Below the pieces are notes generated by a model that saw only the letters and a program-made list of their open reading frames with translations, searched no databases and was not told the origin of the DNA. Below, piece after piece: positions 9,701 through 18,031 of a DNA stretch of 64,000 bases. Position numbers and translations under genes: made by a program. The stretch comes from Novosphingobium mangrovisedimenti (GTDB lineage Bacteria > Pseudomonadota > Alphaproteobacteria > Sphingomonadales > Sphingomonadaceae). The stretch spans positions 1-64,000 of the forward strand of contig NZ_JANZXA010000014.1 of assembly GCF_025153475.1 (NCBI RefSeq), written 5' to 3'. Numbering within the stretch: position 1 is the stretch's first letter; each line of letters opens with the position of its first letter.

Positions 9701-10146
9701 AGATTGGCTTGCGCGGCTTCTTCGGGATAACCGGCCAGTGAGAGGGCCCTGGCATATTCGTTGTGGATGAGGTGGTACTGTTCGCTCTCGGCACCGTAGA
9801 GCTTTTCGTTGAGCGAGATGATCTCTGGGTACAGCAACCTTGCCTCGGTCACCCGGCTGGGCACTGTCAGGTCGCGTGCGTGCGCTTCCAGCTCATAGAG
9901 GAAGAGTTGGCTCTCCTTGCCGTACTTGTCTTCGACGTAGTCGACGAGCTTTTGGGACGCGTCCGCTATGCCGGGGTCGTCCACCAGGAAGGCGCCGCTG
10001 CGCCTGCGTTCTGCCTCGGAAAGCAGGCGATCATACCGCGGGTCGTTTTGTGCAGCCTCCTGCTGGACCGGCGCGCGATATTGAGCCTCGGCCGGAGATG
10101 CCAGGACGGCGCAGAGGAGCAAAGCAATACGAATCCACCGAGACAA
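6787..10146 (-). CDS. Exported TPR-CHAT protein (caspase-like protease domain)
   Basis: A 1119-residue protein. The N-terminus IALLLCAVLASPAEAQ is a clear signal peptide, so the protein should act outside the cytoplasm. Residues ~40-600 are helical and Ala/Leu/Glu-rich, with degenerate tetratricopeptide-like repeats. The last ~330 residues form a CHAT domain. His973 in FATHG and Cys1024 in LSACNTAGG are the caspase-type dyad, and the typical ARTFFYAGAKSLLASHW block follows. CHAT proteins are peptidase-like and often sit with regulated-proteolysis or stress systems; the partner here is unknown. The gene is monocistronic, convergent with the efflux operon, and has an IS remnant upstream. Confidence 0.85.
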   Translation of the reverse strand: MSRWIRIALLLCAVLASPAEAQYRAPVQQEAAQNDPRYDRLLSEAERRRSGAFLVDDPGIADASQKLVDYVEDKYGKESQLFLYELEAHARDLTVPSRVTEARLLYPEIISLNEKLYGAESEQYHLIHNEYARALSLAGYPEEAAQANLTGFEAELADVLNCGRVTPGLILGCNNNEALFATSLGVLAGTLADAGRGEEVPALFDRVRGELETKWGQCGGPGWKFDCSEVPEDREHIDSAEADYFANHGMKARAAEIYQRIFASKAARFEPCLRENDRYCSNYRIRSAWRDLDGALDGLGRQEDRLGPLETIIRLSMSESGWLRRNGDSLSSDEQDEVKDIEAKLKTYASLASRLGARERGKAFLASVSQSDLFASTLGQESLKAQLEKLDKQADSMTRSSPEHLAVLREMVDLATELHGDGSQEQFDRLRDLYFVVDGEDPAAALAIAKRNLALQRAAHPDDYFTVYAALGDQVDVLVDLGRAEEAIASLEAVLGSDVNRAKANVFADPAAYRRATSLAFDDPFGEFETLNARLAILLLDADKDDAAALEAARMAATGHRGYLQSLGFSEADQKLYEQALLGTGFLANLHVAGQKKFELLADALWQRKSAVSDADREAFSALQDAMTSGVTLAVGRSAARDLLKNAGVANLLEERDRLLAESDAASSNLNTQRDLTTLARARDKRAQVDLELRKAAPGFFRLMRPEALPLAEVQDMLGPNEAIVLLVPTSHGTHAMAVTREGLVWHRSDLDSGKIGALVAALREDLDPAGSKIPPPWFYIFRRTLAYQLYTELLMPLHGALKGKDTLYFALSGDLARLPPGVLVTAPPEGDDDDLEAMRTTHWLIDDFAVVQIPSVQSLRFLREKTTGEKSSIPASFAGFGDPVLEGKAATRGAFDGTFIDTRVNPFRGGSLADIDSIAQLSRLPGTATELEAIRSALHASKNGLFLGRNATETMVKQTDLSHVGILAFATHGLLAGEIDSVVEPGLVFTPPEEATEMDDGLLTASEVMQLSLSADWVILSACNTAGGEGTNAEALSGLARTFFYAGAKSLLASHWQVRDDMAALLSSRTVLLRQEDPSISRAEALRRTMIDIRKNSPDETAAHPSSWAPFVVVGDAR

Positions 10147-10354
10147 AACCAGATCCTGTTCCGAGCAAGCAATGTGTGAGCTGGCGTGTGATTACACGCC
10201 GAATGTTGCCATCAACTTGCCCAAGCAGCGTCTTGCTTTCAAACGCATTGCATTGCTTGGCAATTACGGGCCGCCGTGCCTTCACGGCAAGCGGCCGGTG
10301 TCAGCGCAGCCCGTGGGGTTGAACTGCCGAAAGGGTGCCTCGCCCTGAGGTCCC

Positions 10355-10420
10355 TCATTGTACGATCTCCGCCTTACGCAGCTTGCCGATGATCTCTTCC
10401 GGTTTGTGCTTCCGCGCCAT
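10355..10420 (-). pseudogene. Remnant of IS3-family transposase OrfA, first 21 codons
   Basis: Reading leftward from the ATG at 10420, the peptide begins MARKHKPEEIIGKLRKAEIV and then meets a TGA. This start is characteristic of OrfA (helix-turn-helix protein) of IS3/IS407-type elements, which normally runs on for about 90 residues. Nothing recognisable of the rest of OrfA or of the OrfB integrase follows, so this is a truncated fossil. Confidence 0.75.
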
Positions 10421-10484
10421 TCCATTCCTCCTTCGTGGTCCAGACTACGATAGTCGAGGGAACACCCAGAAGGGGGGCTGATCA
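10355..10484 (-). mobile_element. IS3-family insertion sequence end fragment
   Basis: The truncated orfA is preceded by about 64 bases of leader with a GGAGGA ribosome site. The leader ends near TGATCA at 10479-10484, and TG...CA termini suit an IS3-family terminal repeat. The opposite end is not visible between 10147 and 10355, so only the orfA-proximal end remains. The rest of 10147-10354 carries the CHAT gene promoter region and no gene I can recognise. Confidence 0.55.
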
Positions 10485-10537
10485 GAGGCCTGGCCATCCT
10501 GTCAGAGTGCCCTCGGCCGGTCTGCGACTGACCCGGA

Positions 10538-11881
10538 TTATCGGGTCGCGACGGCCTGGCTTTTGCCCGACACGCCGGAGCGATCGGGCAGGCGCAGAAC
10601 GGCGCAGAACCGTTCTGCCCGCGTCTCGAACGACAGTGTGCCGCCGTGCGCTGCCGCGACCCGCTCGGCGATGGCAAGGCCAAGGCCGGCACCGTCTCCG
10701 CCGCGCGAACTGTTGCCGCGGGCGAAGGGGCGGACGAGCTGCGCGGCCGTGCGGGCATCGAAGCCTTTGCCGGCATCGCTGACCACAATCTCGAGCGCTG
10801 TTCCCGTCTGTCTGGCCGAAAGGGCGACGGGCGGCGCGCCGTGGCGCAGGGCGTTGCCTACGAGATTGCCGAGAGCGCGGCCGACGGCATCGCGGCGCAG
10901 GGGTATGCGCAGGCCATCGGGGGCATCGACCGCGATCGCCTCTTCGCCGGCGTGATCGCTTGCCACAGCGAGCAGCAGCGCCCGGACATCGCATGGCGAC
11001 ACCGGCTCGTTCTCGAAGCCGCGCGCATAGTCCAGGAACTGTTCGAGCATGGCCTCGATCCGGTCGACCTGCCGCGCGGCTGTCGTTTCCAGTTCGGCAT
11101 CGTCGACGTTCATCATCTCGAGGCACAGGCGCAGGCGAGTGAGGGGCGTGCGCAGATCGTGGCTGACTCCCCCGAGCATCAGCGATCGCTCCGCCTCGTC
11201 GCGCGCGAGGCGCTCGGTCAGGCGGTTGAGGGCGCGGGCTACGGCGGCGACTTCCTCCGGCCCGGACGTGTCCAGCGCGGGTGGGACCTGAGCCTTCTTG
11301 GCATCGTCCGGGCCATAGGCGTCGACCTCGGCCGCCAGCCGTCGCAGCGGTGCGTCGAGCCGGCGCTGCAACAGCAGCCCGCAGGCGACCGCGACGAAAA
11401 ACGCCACGGCCAGCGCATAGAAGAGGCTCATGATCGCGCTGCGCCGTGTCGGCGGAGTCACGCTGATCCACGTCTCGCGTCCGCCGAGCTGCAGGTGGAA
11501 CCACAGGCGGTTCTCGTCTCCCGTCCGCCAGACCAGTTCGGGATGGCTCGACAGGCGCGACGACATGGCCCTGATGAACTGTCGCTCGATGAAATTGGGA
11601 AAGCGCGGGCGGCCTTCGGGTTCGGCCTCGTTCTCGCGCACGAGCACGTCGCCGCCCCGTTCCAGCCGGGCGATCAGTTGCGCGCGGCGCTGTTCGGGCA
11701 TTTCCTCCATGACTTGCGAGAGCGCGACGATCATGTCTGCGCTGACATTGGCGACACGGTCGATCTGCGGCCGGATCACGAACGCGAGCACCAGCAGCCC
11801 GGCGACGACCTGCCCGGCCAGTACGACGCCGACCATCAGCGTGACGTTGCGCCGAAAGAGCGTGCCGGCCATCAGCCTCAA
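10538..11881 (-). CDS. Two-component sensor histidine kinase, EnvZ-like
   Basis: 447 residues. There are two membrane segments (residues ~14-36 and ~151-172) flanking a periplasmic loop, then a HAMP-like linker. The dimerisation/phosphoacceptor helix carries His241 in GGVSHDLRTPL. The ATPase domain has an N-box with Asn343 (NLVGNALRHG), G1 DAGKGF at 369-374 and G2 GAGLGL at 397-402. The start overlaps the response-regulator stop by four bases, so the pair forms one operon with the regulator first. EnvZ-like kinases usually sense envelope or osmotic state; the signal here is not known. Confidence 0.87.
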   Translation of the reverse strand: MRLMAGTLFRRNVTLMVGVVLAGQVVAGLLVLAFVIRPQIDRVANVSADMIVALSQVMEEMPEQRRAQLIARLERGGDVLVRENEAEPEGRPRFPNFIERQFIRAMSSRLSSHPELVWRTGDENRLWFHLQLGGRETWISVTPPTRRSAIMSLFYALAVAFFVAVACGLLLQRRLDAPLRRLAAEVDAYGPDDAKKAQVPPALDTSGPEEVAAVARALNRLTERLARDEAERSLMLGGVSHDLRTPLTRLRLCLEMMNVDDAELETTAARQVDRIEAMLEQFLDYARGFENEPVSPCDVRALLLAVASDHAGEEAIAVDAPDGLRIPLRRDAVGRALGNLVGNALRHGAPPVALSARQTGTALEIVVSDAGKGFDARTAAQLVRPFARGNSSRGGDGAGLGLAIAERVAAAHGGTLSFETRAERFCAVLRLPDRSGVSGKSQAVATR

Positions 11882-12588
11882 CCGTCCTGCCCTGTGGTGA
11901 GAACGTAGCCCACGCCCCAGACGGTGCGAACGAAGCGCGGGTCCGCGGCATCGTCGCCGATCGCCCGGCGTAGCCGCGCTACCTGCACGTCGATGGCGCG
12001 GTCGGTCACTGCCGCGTCGCGACCGAGCGCACGGTCGATCAGCTGCGCGCGGCTCAGCGGGCGGCCCGGGCTGCGGGCCAGCGCCGCGAACAGCGCGAAC
12101 TCGCGCGAGGACAGGGTGAGCGCCTGCCCGTCACGGCTGACCGCCATGGTGGAGAAGTTTACCGCGAAGGGCCCGATCTGCGCCGTCTCGTCGTTCGAGA
12201 CGCCCCGCTCCGGTGCGATTCTGCGCAGCAGCGCGGCCACGCGTGCCACCAGTTCGCGCGGCAGGAAGGGTTTTCCCAGATAGTCGTCCGCGCCCATTTC
12301 CAGGCCCAGTACCCGGTCCACCGGATCGCCGCGCGCGGTCAGCATGATGACCGGAACCTGCTCGCCCTGGCCGCGCAACCGCCGCAGGATCGCGAGGCCG
12401 TCCTCGCCGGGCATCATCAGGTCGAGCACGATCACGTCGGCGGGCTCGCGCTGCAAGGCCGTGTCCATCGCCTTGCCGCCATCGACCGCGCGCACCGCGT
12501 AACCGTGTTCGGAAAGGAAGCGCTGCAGCAGGCTTCGCAGTTCGGGATCGTCGTCGACGACAAGAATACGCGCGGGTTTCTCGCTCAT
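11878..12588 (-). CDS. OmpR/PhoB-family response regulator
   Basis: 236 residues. The receiver domain holds the acidic pocket at VDDD (11-14), the phosphoacceptor Asp56 in VLDLMMP and Lys106 in LGKPF. The C-terminal winged helix (about residues 135-232) includes LTLSSREFALFAALA and the recognition segment AIDVQVARLRR. The ATG at 12588 gives standard length; the open frame continues upstream, but with no family similarity. It is followed directly by the kinase. The 187-base gap to the divergent secreted-protein gene probably contains both promoters. Confidence 0.87.
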   Translation of the reverse strand: MSEKPARILVVDDDPELRSLLQRFLSEHGYAVRAVDGGKAMDTALQREPADVIVLDLMMPGEDGLAILRRLRGQGEQVPVIMLTARGDPVDRVLGLEMGADDYLGKPFLPRELVARVAALLRRIAPERGVSNDETAQIGPFAVNFSTMAVSRDGQALTLSSREFALFAALARSPGRPLSRAQLIDRALGRDAAVTDRAIDVQVARLRRAIGDDAADPRFVRTVWGVGYVLTTGQDG

Positions 12589-12775
12589 GGGATCTTTCCT
12601 GCCACCGCCTCCGTCGCCCTGCCAGCCCGCAACCTGTGACAAACCGTGACATGGGCCGGTGTCTGTCGCCTTGTGCCACGAGATCCGGTTTTCGCGACAC
12701 CACCGTGATGCACTCCGGTGCCAGAAGGGCCCTCGTCCACCGGACACAACCGGATCCAACACGGGAGTAAGCGAA

Positions 12776-13276
12776 ATGACCAAGTTGCCAACCATCCTGA
12801 CCGCCGCAGCCGCCCTTGCCGCGACGGCTTTCATCTCCACGGCAGATGCCAAGGGCACGCTGCGGGTGCGCGGCCAGAACGGCCATGGCGCCGCTGCCGC
12901 CGGGCAGCGCGGTGTCGCCGGCCGCGCGGCGGGAACCGTGGTGGCCGACGACGGCACCGTGACCCGGACACGGGGCGGCGGCTTCATGGGCGCCAACGGC
13001 GCGCGCGGCGCCAGTGCCGCGACCACTTCCGTCTCTCCCGATGGCACCGTCAACCGCCAGGCCGGAGCGGCAACCAGCGGTGCACGCGGCAGTGCGTCGT
13101 CGCAGGGCGCGTTCACCCGCAATGCCGACGGCACGACTTACGGTACCCGCACCACCAATGCGACCAATGCCCAGACCGGCAACAGCTATTCGGGTTCCAC
13201 CACGGTGGACAATGGCGCGGTCAGCCACACAGGCACCTGCACCAATGCTGGCGGTGAGGTGATCCCCTGCCGCTGA
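12776..13276 (+). CDS. Small secreted Gly/Ala/Thr-rich protein, function unknown
   Basis: 166 residues. ATG 12776 follows GGGAG and opens a signal peptide (ILTAAAALAATAFISTADA). The mature part is low-complexity and repetitive: GTVVADDGTVTRTRGGGFMG, then VSPDGTVNRQAG, then FTRNADGTTYGTRT, then TTVDNGAVSHTGTC, a DGTV-centred repeat of beta-turn type. Two cysteines close to the C-terminus (GTC...IPCR) could form a disulphide. It is divergent from the OmpR/EnvZ-like pair and may be a target of it, but only position supports that. Confidence 0.65.
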   Translation: MTKLPTILTAAAALAATAFISTADAKGTLRVRGQNGHGAAAAGQRGVAGRAAGTVVADDGTVTRTRGGGFMGANGARGASAATTSVSPDGTVNRQAGAATSGARGSASSQGAFTRNADGTTYGTRTTNATNAQTGNSYSGSTTVDNGAVSHTGTCTNAGGEVIPCR

Positions 13277-13393
13277 TCGTTCGGACTTCCTGACCCTGAA
13301 GTCCCCCCTTTGGCACGGTCCGGCGTGGCCGCTTCTGTCCCACCCCCCGCACCTCGCGCGGGCCGTGCCGCCTTTTCTTCCGGAGACCCGACC

Positions 13394-13840
13394 ATGGTTC
13401 TTTCCCGCATCCTGCCCCTCGGGTTCGCGCTCTCGGCGTTCGTCCCGGCCAGCGCACAGGCCTCGGCCCTGGCGATGGCCGGGCGCAATTTCGACGGCAG
13501 CCAGGCCGTGGAGCGCATAAGGGCCGCCGATACCAACCACGACGGTACTGTCAGCCGCGCCGAACTCGGATCGTACCGCAAGAGCCAGTGGCAGCGTCTG
13601 GACCGCAACGGCGACGGCTATTTCAGCCAGGGTGATTTACCCCGGTTCGTGCGCGATCGCTGGAACGGCGAAAAGCTCGCCGGGATGCGGGCTACCTACG
13701 ACCGCAACAAAGACGGGCGTATCAGTCGCGACGAGTTCATTTCCGGCCCGACGCCCGCTTTCGATCTGGCCGACACCAACAACGACAACCGCGTGACAGA
13801 AGCTGAACTCAAGGCGCTGCTCGCGGCTGCCGGAAACTGA
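13394..13840 (+). CDS. Exported EF-hand calcium-binding protein
   Basis: 148 residues, beginning with a signal peptide (LPLGFALSAFVPASAQA). Four canonical 12-residue EF loops are visible: DTNHDGTVSRAE (46-57), DRNGDGYFSQGD (70-81), DRNKDGRISRDE (103-114) and DTNNDNRVTEAE (127-138). All keep Asp at position 1 and Asp or Asn at 3 and 5; the last position is Glu in three and Asp in one. It probably binds calcium in the periplasm. It lies between the secreted repeat protein and a sterol-desaturase-family gene on the same strand, 13 bases ahead of the latter. Confidence 0.85.
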   Translation: MVLSRILPLGFALSAFVPASAQASALAMAGRNFDGSQAVERIRAADTNHDGTVSRAELGSYRKSQWQRLDRNGDGYFSQGDLPRFVRDRWNGEKLAGMRATYDRNKDGRISRDEFISGPTPAFDLADTNNDNRVTEAELKALLAAAGN

Positions 13841-13853
13841 GGGAGCTTGCACC

Positions 13854-14666
13854 ATGCGTCTTGCCCTTCAGCATCCCTGGATCCTGTTCGTCATGCTGAC
13901 GCTCGTGGCTGCGGAAATGACGTGGCGGCGGCGCAGCGCTCTCGGTTATGACGGGCGTGCCGCAGCCGCCAGCCTCGGCGTCGCGCTCGGTCAGACGGTG
14001 TTCCGCCCGCTGACCGGTATCCTGCTCGGCATGATCCTGTTTGCGCTGGCCGATGTCGCGCCGCTGCATTTTCCGGCCGAAGACTGGCGCACCTGGGTGG
14101 CGGGCTTCTTCGCGGTGGAGTTTGCCTATTACTGGTTCCACCGCTGCAGTCATACCGTGCGCTGGATGTGGGCGACCCACGCGGTGCACCATTCCTCACC
14201 CGAATTCGTGCTGCCGAGCGCCATTCGCCTTGGCTGGACCGAGTTCTTCTCGCTCGGCTGGGTGTTCTTCGCCGCGCTGGTATTGGTCGGCTTCCCGCCG
14301 CTGGTGGTGGTCACGCTGCTGGGCGTGAACCTGATCTACCAGTTTCCGCTCCACACCGAGGCGGTAGGCCGGCTGGGGCCGCTCGAATGGCTCTTCAACA
14401 CCCCTTCGCACCACCGCGCCCACCACGGCAGCGAGCCGGAATTTCTCGACTGCAATTTCGGCGGCGTCCTGATCGTCTGGGACCGGATGTTCGGCACGTT
14501 CCGCGCCGAGCCCGTGAACCGGCGGCTCCGTTATGGCCTGGTTCACGAACTCCGGTCGCGCAATCCGGTCCGCATCGCGCTTCACGAATGGGGCCGAATG
14601 CTGGGCGACATGCGCCGCGCCAAGGGGGCAGGGGCGAAGTTGAAAGTGGCGTTGGGCCGGCCCTGA
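13854..14666 (+). CDS. Sterol desaturase / fatty acid hydroxylase family membrane protein
   Basis: 270 residues with about four hydrophobic segments. The di-iron histidine clusters of the fatty-acid hydroxylase superfamily are present: HRCSH (96-100), HAVHH (109-113) and, after residue ~170, H-x14+-SHHRAHHG. These enzymes use a non-heme di-iron centre for O2-dependent hydroxylation or desaturation of lipids, sterols or carotenoids. The substrate cannot be read from sequence. It starts 13 bases after the EF-hand gene and is probably cotranscribed with it. Confidence 0.82.
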   Translation: MRLALQHPWILFVMLTLVAAEMTWRRRSALGYDGRAAAASLGVALGQTVFRPLTGILLGMILFALADVAPLHFPAEDWRTWVAGFFAVEFAYYWFHRCSHTVRWMWATHAVHHSSPEFVLPSAIRLGWTEFFSLGWVFFAALVLVGFPPLVVVTLLGVNLIYQFPLHTEAVGRLGPLEWLFNTPSHHRAHHGSEPEFLDCNFGGVLIVWDRMFGTFRAEPVNRRLRYGLVHELRSRNPVRIALHEWGRMLGDMRRAKGAGAKLKVALGRP

Positions 14667-14752
14667 CCGGCATGACGCAGGTCGATACGGTGTGCCACGA
14701 TCCGGGTGTGGCATTCCCGTTCACGATGCAGTTTGCGGGCAGGGCCCTCGGC

Positions 14753-15790
14753 TCAGGCGGCGAGTATGACCTTCATCGCCTTCTCGCGCGCGGCATTGCC
14801 GAACACCTCGTAGGCTTCCAGGATCTCGTCGAGCTTGAAGCGATGCGTCACCAGCTTCGACGGATCGACCTTGCCGCCGCGCAGGGTCTTGAGAAGCATC
14901 GGCGTGGTGTTCGTGCTCACCAGACCCATCGAGATGTTGATGTTCTTGATCCAGAGTTCTTCGATATGCAGCTCGACCGGCTTGCCGTGCACACCGACGT
15001 TGGCGATGTTCCCGCCCGCCGACACGATCTTCTGGCAGATGTCGAACGTCGCCGGCACGCCGACGGCCTCGATCGCCACATCGACGCCCAGTCCTTCGGT
15101 CCATTCCATGATCTTCTCGACAGGGTCCTCTGCGCCGACCTGTACTGTGTCGGTCGCGCCGAACTGCCTTGCGAGTTCGAGGCGGGAGGCATCCATGTCG
15201 ATCATCACGATCCGGCCCGGCGAATAGAATTGCGCCGTCAGCAGCACCGACATGCCGACAGGCCCGGCGCCCACGATCGCGACCGTGTCTCCCGGTTTCA
15301 CCCGGCCGTACTGGACACCGATCTCAAGCCCCGTGGGCATGATGTCCGACAGCATCACGAGTGCTTCCTCGTCGGAGCCTTGCGGGATCGGATAGAGCGA
15401 ATTGTCGCCATGCGGGATCCGCACGTATTCGGCCTGCGTTCCGTCGATCAGGTGGCCCAGGATCCAGCCGCCGTCGGAACAGTGCGCATAGAGCTGGCGC
15501 TTGCAGTTCGCGCATTTCCCGCAAGAGGTGACGCAGGAAATGAGGACGGCGTCGCCCGGCTTGAAGTTCTGCACCGCCGAGCCGACGGATTCGACCACGC
15601 CGACACCTTCATGGCCCAGCGTCCGCCCCGGGGTGACCGCGGGAACATCGCCTTTCAGGATGTGCAGGTCGGTGCCGCAGATCGTCGTTTTCGTGACTTT
15701 CACGATCACGTCGGTCGGCTTTTCCAGTTCCGGCTTCTGCTTCTCGATCCAGTCCTTTTGACCGGGGCCCTGATAGACGAGTGCTTTCAT
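14753..15790 (-). CDS. Zinc-dependent medium-chain alcohol dehydrogenase
   Basis: 345 residues. The catalytic zinc ligands are Cys38 (TTICGTDLH) with His60-Glu61 (GHEGVG). The structural zinc set is Cys90/93/96/104 in CGKCANCKRQLYAHC. The Rossmann motif GAGPVG lies near residue 175 and Asp at the end of beta-2 (MIDMD) favours NAD over NADP. Sequence features place it with the alcohol, butanediol or formaldehyde-dehydrogenase-like MDRs. An AraC regulator lies 300 bases upstream on the same strand. Confidence 0.85.
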   Translation of the reverse strand: MKALVYQGPGQKDWIEKQKPELEKPTDVIVKVTKTTICGTDLHILKGDVPAVTPGRTLGHEGVGVVESVGSAVQNFKPGDAVLISCVTSCGKCANCKRQLYAHCSDGGWILGHLIDGTQAEYVRIPHGDNSLYPIPQGSDEEALVMLSDIMPTGLEIGVQYGRVKPGDTVAIVGAGPVGMSVLLTAQFYSPGRIVMIDMDASRLELARQFGATDTVQVGAEDPVEKIMEWTEGLGVDVAIEAVGVPATFDICQKIVSAGGNIANVGVHGKPVELHIEELWIKNINISMGLVSTNTTPMLLKTLRGGKVDPSKLVTHRFKLDEILEAYEVFGNAAREKAMKVILAA

Positions 15791-16090
15791 GACATTTCTC
15801 TCTTGATCTCACGCCGAGCCCATTTCCTTTACCGGGATGGCGCTTCGGACTCCGAAAAGGCGGCAGCCGCCGCAGGTGCGATGCATCTAGTTGGTTCATC
15901 GCAAATTGAGGAGCAGCGCAAAGCCGATCGGGGGTTCCGTTTCGGAAATTCATACTCGGAATCGGAAGGATAGTTTGCCGGCGCGATCAGGGGCCCCCGT
16001 CGGCACGAGGCGGACTGGCTGCACGCCGACTCCTTGTAAAGAGGCGCGCAGGCGAACGCACGGTGGGCAAGAATTGTCCCGGTCGTGCGT
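15791..16090 (-). promoter_or_regulatory. Leader/promoter region of the alcohol dehydrogenase gene, with TCGGAA repeats
   Basis: No gene is visible in this 300-base gap. It contains three TCGGAA copies at 15942-15947, 15956-15961 and 15962-15967, the first of them inside the palindrome TTCCGTTTCGGAA at 15935-15947. Short direct repeats of this sort are common targets of AraC-family activators, and an AraC gene lies just beyond at 16091. The link is inference. Confidence 0.3.
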
Positions 16091-17128
16091 TCAGATGGAG
16101 GCGCGTCTGCCGCGTAATGTCTGCGCGGGTTTCTCTCCGAAACGGGCCTGATAACTGGCGGCCATCGCGCTCAGGTTCACATAGCCCAGCGGTCTGGCAA
16201 CGGCGGCGACCGTCGCGCCGGGCGCCGCGGCCAGCAGGGCCTGCCGAAGCCCGTCGAGCCGCCGGGCATTGAGGAAGGCATGGGGTGTAATGCCGCGAAA
16301 CCGGCGAAACCCTTCGGAGAGGCTGCGCGCACTGACGCCCAGCTTGAGGGCGATCTCGGCGATCGAAGGTGCGGCCGCGGCTCCCTCGGTCATGAGCCGC
16401 TCGGCCTCTCGCACGTAGCGCGGTGCTGCCGCCCGGGCGCCCGTATCGAGGCTGAGGCCCGCGGCTCTGGCCCAGTTGCGCAGGAGTTCGAGGCAGATGG
16501 TTTCCTCGATGCGCTGCTCAATCAGGGGATCGCCGATGCCGTCGTGATGCGCGTCGAGCGACCGGGCGGCATAGTCCAGCAGCGACAGCCAGGCCGATTG
16601 CGGCTTTCCGAAGACAAGCCTTTTGCGCCACAGATCGTCCTCGGGGACAAAGCCGTACCAGCGCTCTGCGGTCTCCTCCATGAGGGCATGGGGGATTGTC
16701 AGGTTCAGTTGCAGGTCTTGTCCGTCGGCGATGTTCCAGTAGTCGATGCGGCTGCAATCGACGACGTAGCTGTCTCCCGCGCGCGTATCGAAGGCGGTAT
16801 TGCCGTCAACCGGATGGCGCACGCTGCCGCGCAGTGTATTGACCACGATGATGTTGCCCGAACTGGGATCGAAATCGTCCGCCCTCGTGGGCGTTCCGAA
16901 ACAGAAGCGGCTGAACGCGATGCGCCCGATTTTCAGCATCCGGATCGTGGCATCGGGATCCGATCCGCGTACCAGCGGCCGGGTGGACAAGGGCATGTAG
17001 GTCCGCTCGCAAAAGCCGTTGACCACTGCCCAGTCACGCGACTCGTTGAGCTTGCCGTTCAGCAGCGGATCGCCGTTGCCATCTTCCAGGAGCGCCGTTT
17101 CCAGCATTTCCGATCTTCCCCATCGCAA
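16091..17128 (-). CDS. AraC/XylS-family transcriptional regulator
   Basis: 345 residues (an ATG at residue 8, base 17107, is an alternative start). Residues ~40-200 form the cupin-like sensing half seen in XylS-type regulators (NIIVVNTLRGSVRHPV). Residues ~235-340 carry the two helix-turn-helix motifs of AraC proteins: SIAEIALKLGVSARSLSEGFRRF, then the second motif with GYVNLSAMAASYQARFGEKPAQ. XylS-type members activate aromatic or alcohol catabolism genes. Likely targets are the alcohol dehydrogenase downstream or the divergent TetR/acyl-CoA dehydrogenase unit. Confidence 0.83.
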   Translation of the reverse strand: MRWGRSEMLETALLEDGNGDPLLNGKLNESRDWAVVNGFCERTYMPLSTRPLVRGSDPDATIRMLKIGRIAFSRFCFGTPTRADDFDPSSGNIIVVNTLRGSVRHPVDGNTAFDTRAGDSYVVDCSRIDYWNIADGQDLQLNLTIPHALMEETAERWYGFVPEDDLWRKRLVFGKPQSAWLSLLDYAARSLDAHHDGIGDPLIEQRIEETICLELLRNWARAAGLSLDTGARAAAPRYVREAERLMTEGAAAAPSIAEIALKLGVSARSLSEGFRRFRGITPHAFLNARRLDGLRQALLAAAPGATVAAVARPLGYVNLSAMAASYQARFGEKPAQTLRGRRASI

Positions 17129-17366
17129 GGTTGCCAGGGCCGGTGATGTGCCGTTCGCAATGATAGCGCATCACCCCGCCGATCTTCCAGTCTCGGGATC
17201 GAGAAACAGCATACATGTTCAAGGGCATACGGCTCGGCGAAGGAAGGCAATCGATTTCGAGGCGATTCTTACCGACGATCCCGCCGGTCTGGCCAAGCGC
17301 AGCAATGTATGCCACCGACACGGCGTATGAGGGCACCACCCAGGTCGTATCGTTGCAGCCGCGCCA

Positions 17367-17927
17367 ATGACGGATGAAAACCAACCGGACCGTCGCAGCC
17401 AGATCCTGGCCATTGCGGCGCAGATCTTTGCCCGCAAGGGCTATCGCGGCACGTCGATGCGGGACATCGGCGCGGAGGCCGGCGTGCTGGGCGGTTCGCT
17501 CTATCATCACATCAAGTCGAAGGACGCCCTGTTCGTCGAGTTGCACAATGCCGCGCTCGACGCGGCGGCAGAGCGGATCGAGATGGCGATCGCCGGCCAC
17601 GTCGATCCATGGGACCGCCTTCTGGCCGCTTGCGAGACCTTGCTCGAAATACAGCTTGCACCCGACTCGCTGACGACGCCGATGATGAACGATTTTCGCG
17701 AGGTGCCCGAAGCAGTGCGCCGTCAACTCGTCGAACGGCGCGATGCGTTCGAGGCGATATTCCGTTCGCTTGTCGAGGCGCTGCCGCTGGCGGAACGGTT
17801 CGACCGGTCGATCTACCGCAACCTGCTGCTTTCCCAACTCAATTCCGCTGCCGACTGGTATCGTCCGGGGCGCTTGTCCCCGGCCGAGATTGCCGCGGAG
17901 GTGGTGGCCATCTTCCGCCACGACTGA
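17367..17927 (+). CDS. TetR-family transcriptional repressor
   Basis: 186 residues. The N-terminal helix-turn-helix (ILAIAAQIFARKGYRGTSMRDIGAEAGVLGGSLYHHIKSKDAL, split here as one continuous HTH at residues ~13-56) is typical TetR, and the rest is an all-helical ligand-binding domain. It precedes an acyl-CoA dehydrogenase gene by 105 bases on the same strand. TetR regulators of this subgroup often repress acyl-CoA metabolism genes and respond to CoA thioesters, which fits the neighbour, but the ligand is unknown. Confidence 0.83.
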   Translation: MTDENQPDRRSQILAIAAQIFARKGYRGTSMRDIGAEAGVLGGSLYHHIKSKDALFVELHNAALDAAAERIEMAIAGHVDPWDRLLAACETLLEIQLAPDSLTTPMMNDFREVPEAVRRQLVERRDAFEAIFRSLVEALPLAERFDRSIYRNLLLSQLNSAADWYRPGRLSPAEIAAEVVAIFRHD

Positions 17928-18031
17928 CCTTTCTCTTCGGACGGAAAAGCTGCCGGGCCGCATGTGGCATTTGATTGTAACAGATGTTTGGTGTAGTCGC
18001 GCCCCGCGTCCCGCACAGCGAGGAGAAAGAC

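Noticed and set aside
12905..13200. Repeats that might look like a CRISPR array
   Set aside because: They are imperfect, in-frame coding repeats of a Gly/Thr-rich protein without regular spacers.
12131..13540. 469-residue minus-strand frame across the response regulator and secreted protein
   Set aside because: It spans two real genes on different strands and has low-complexity Arg/Gly content.
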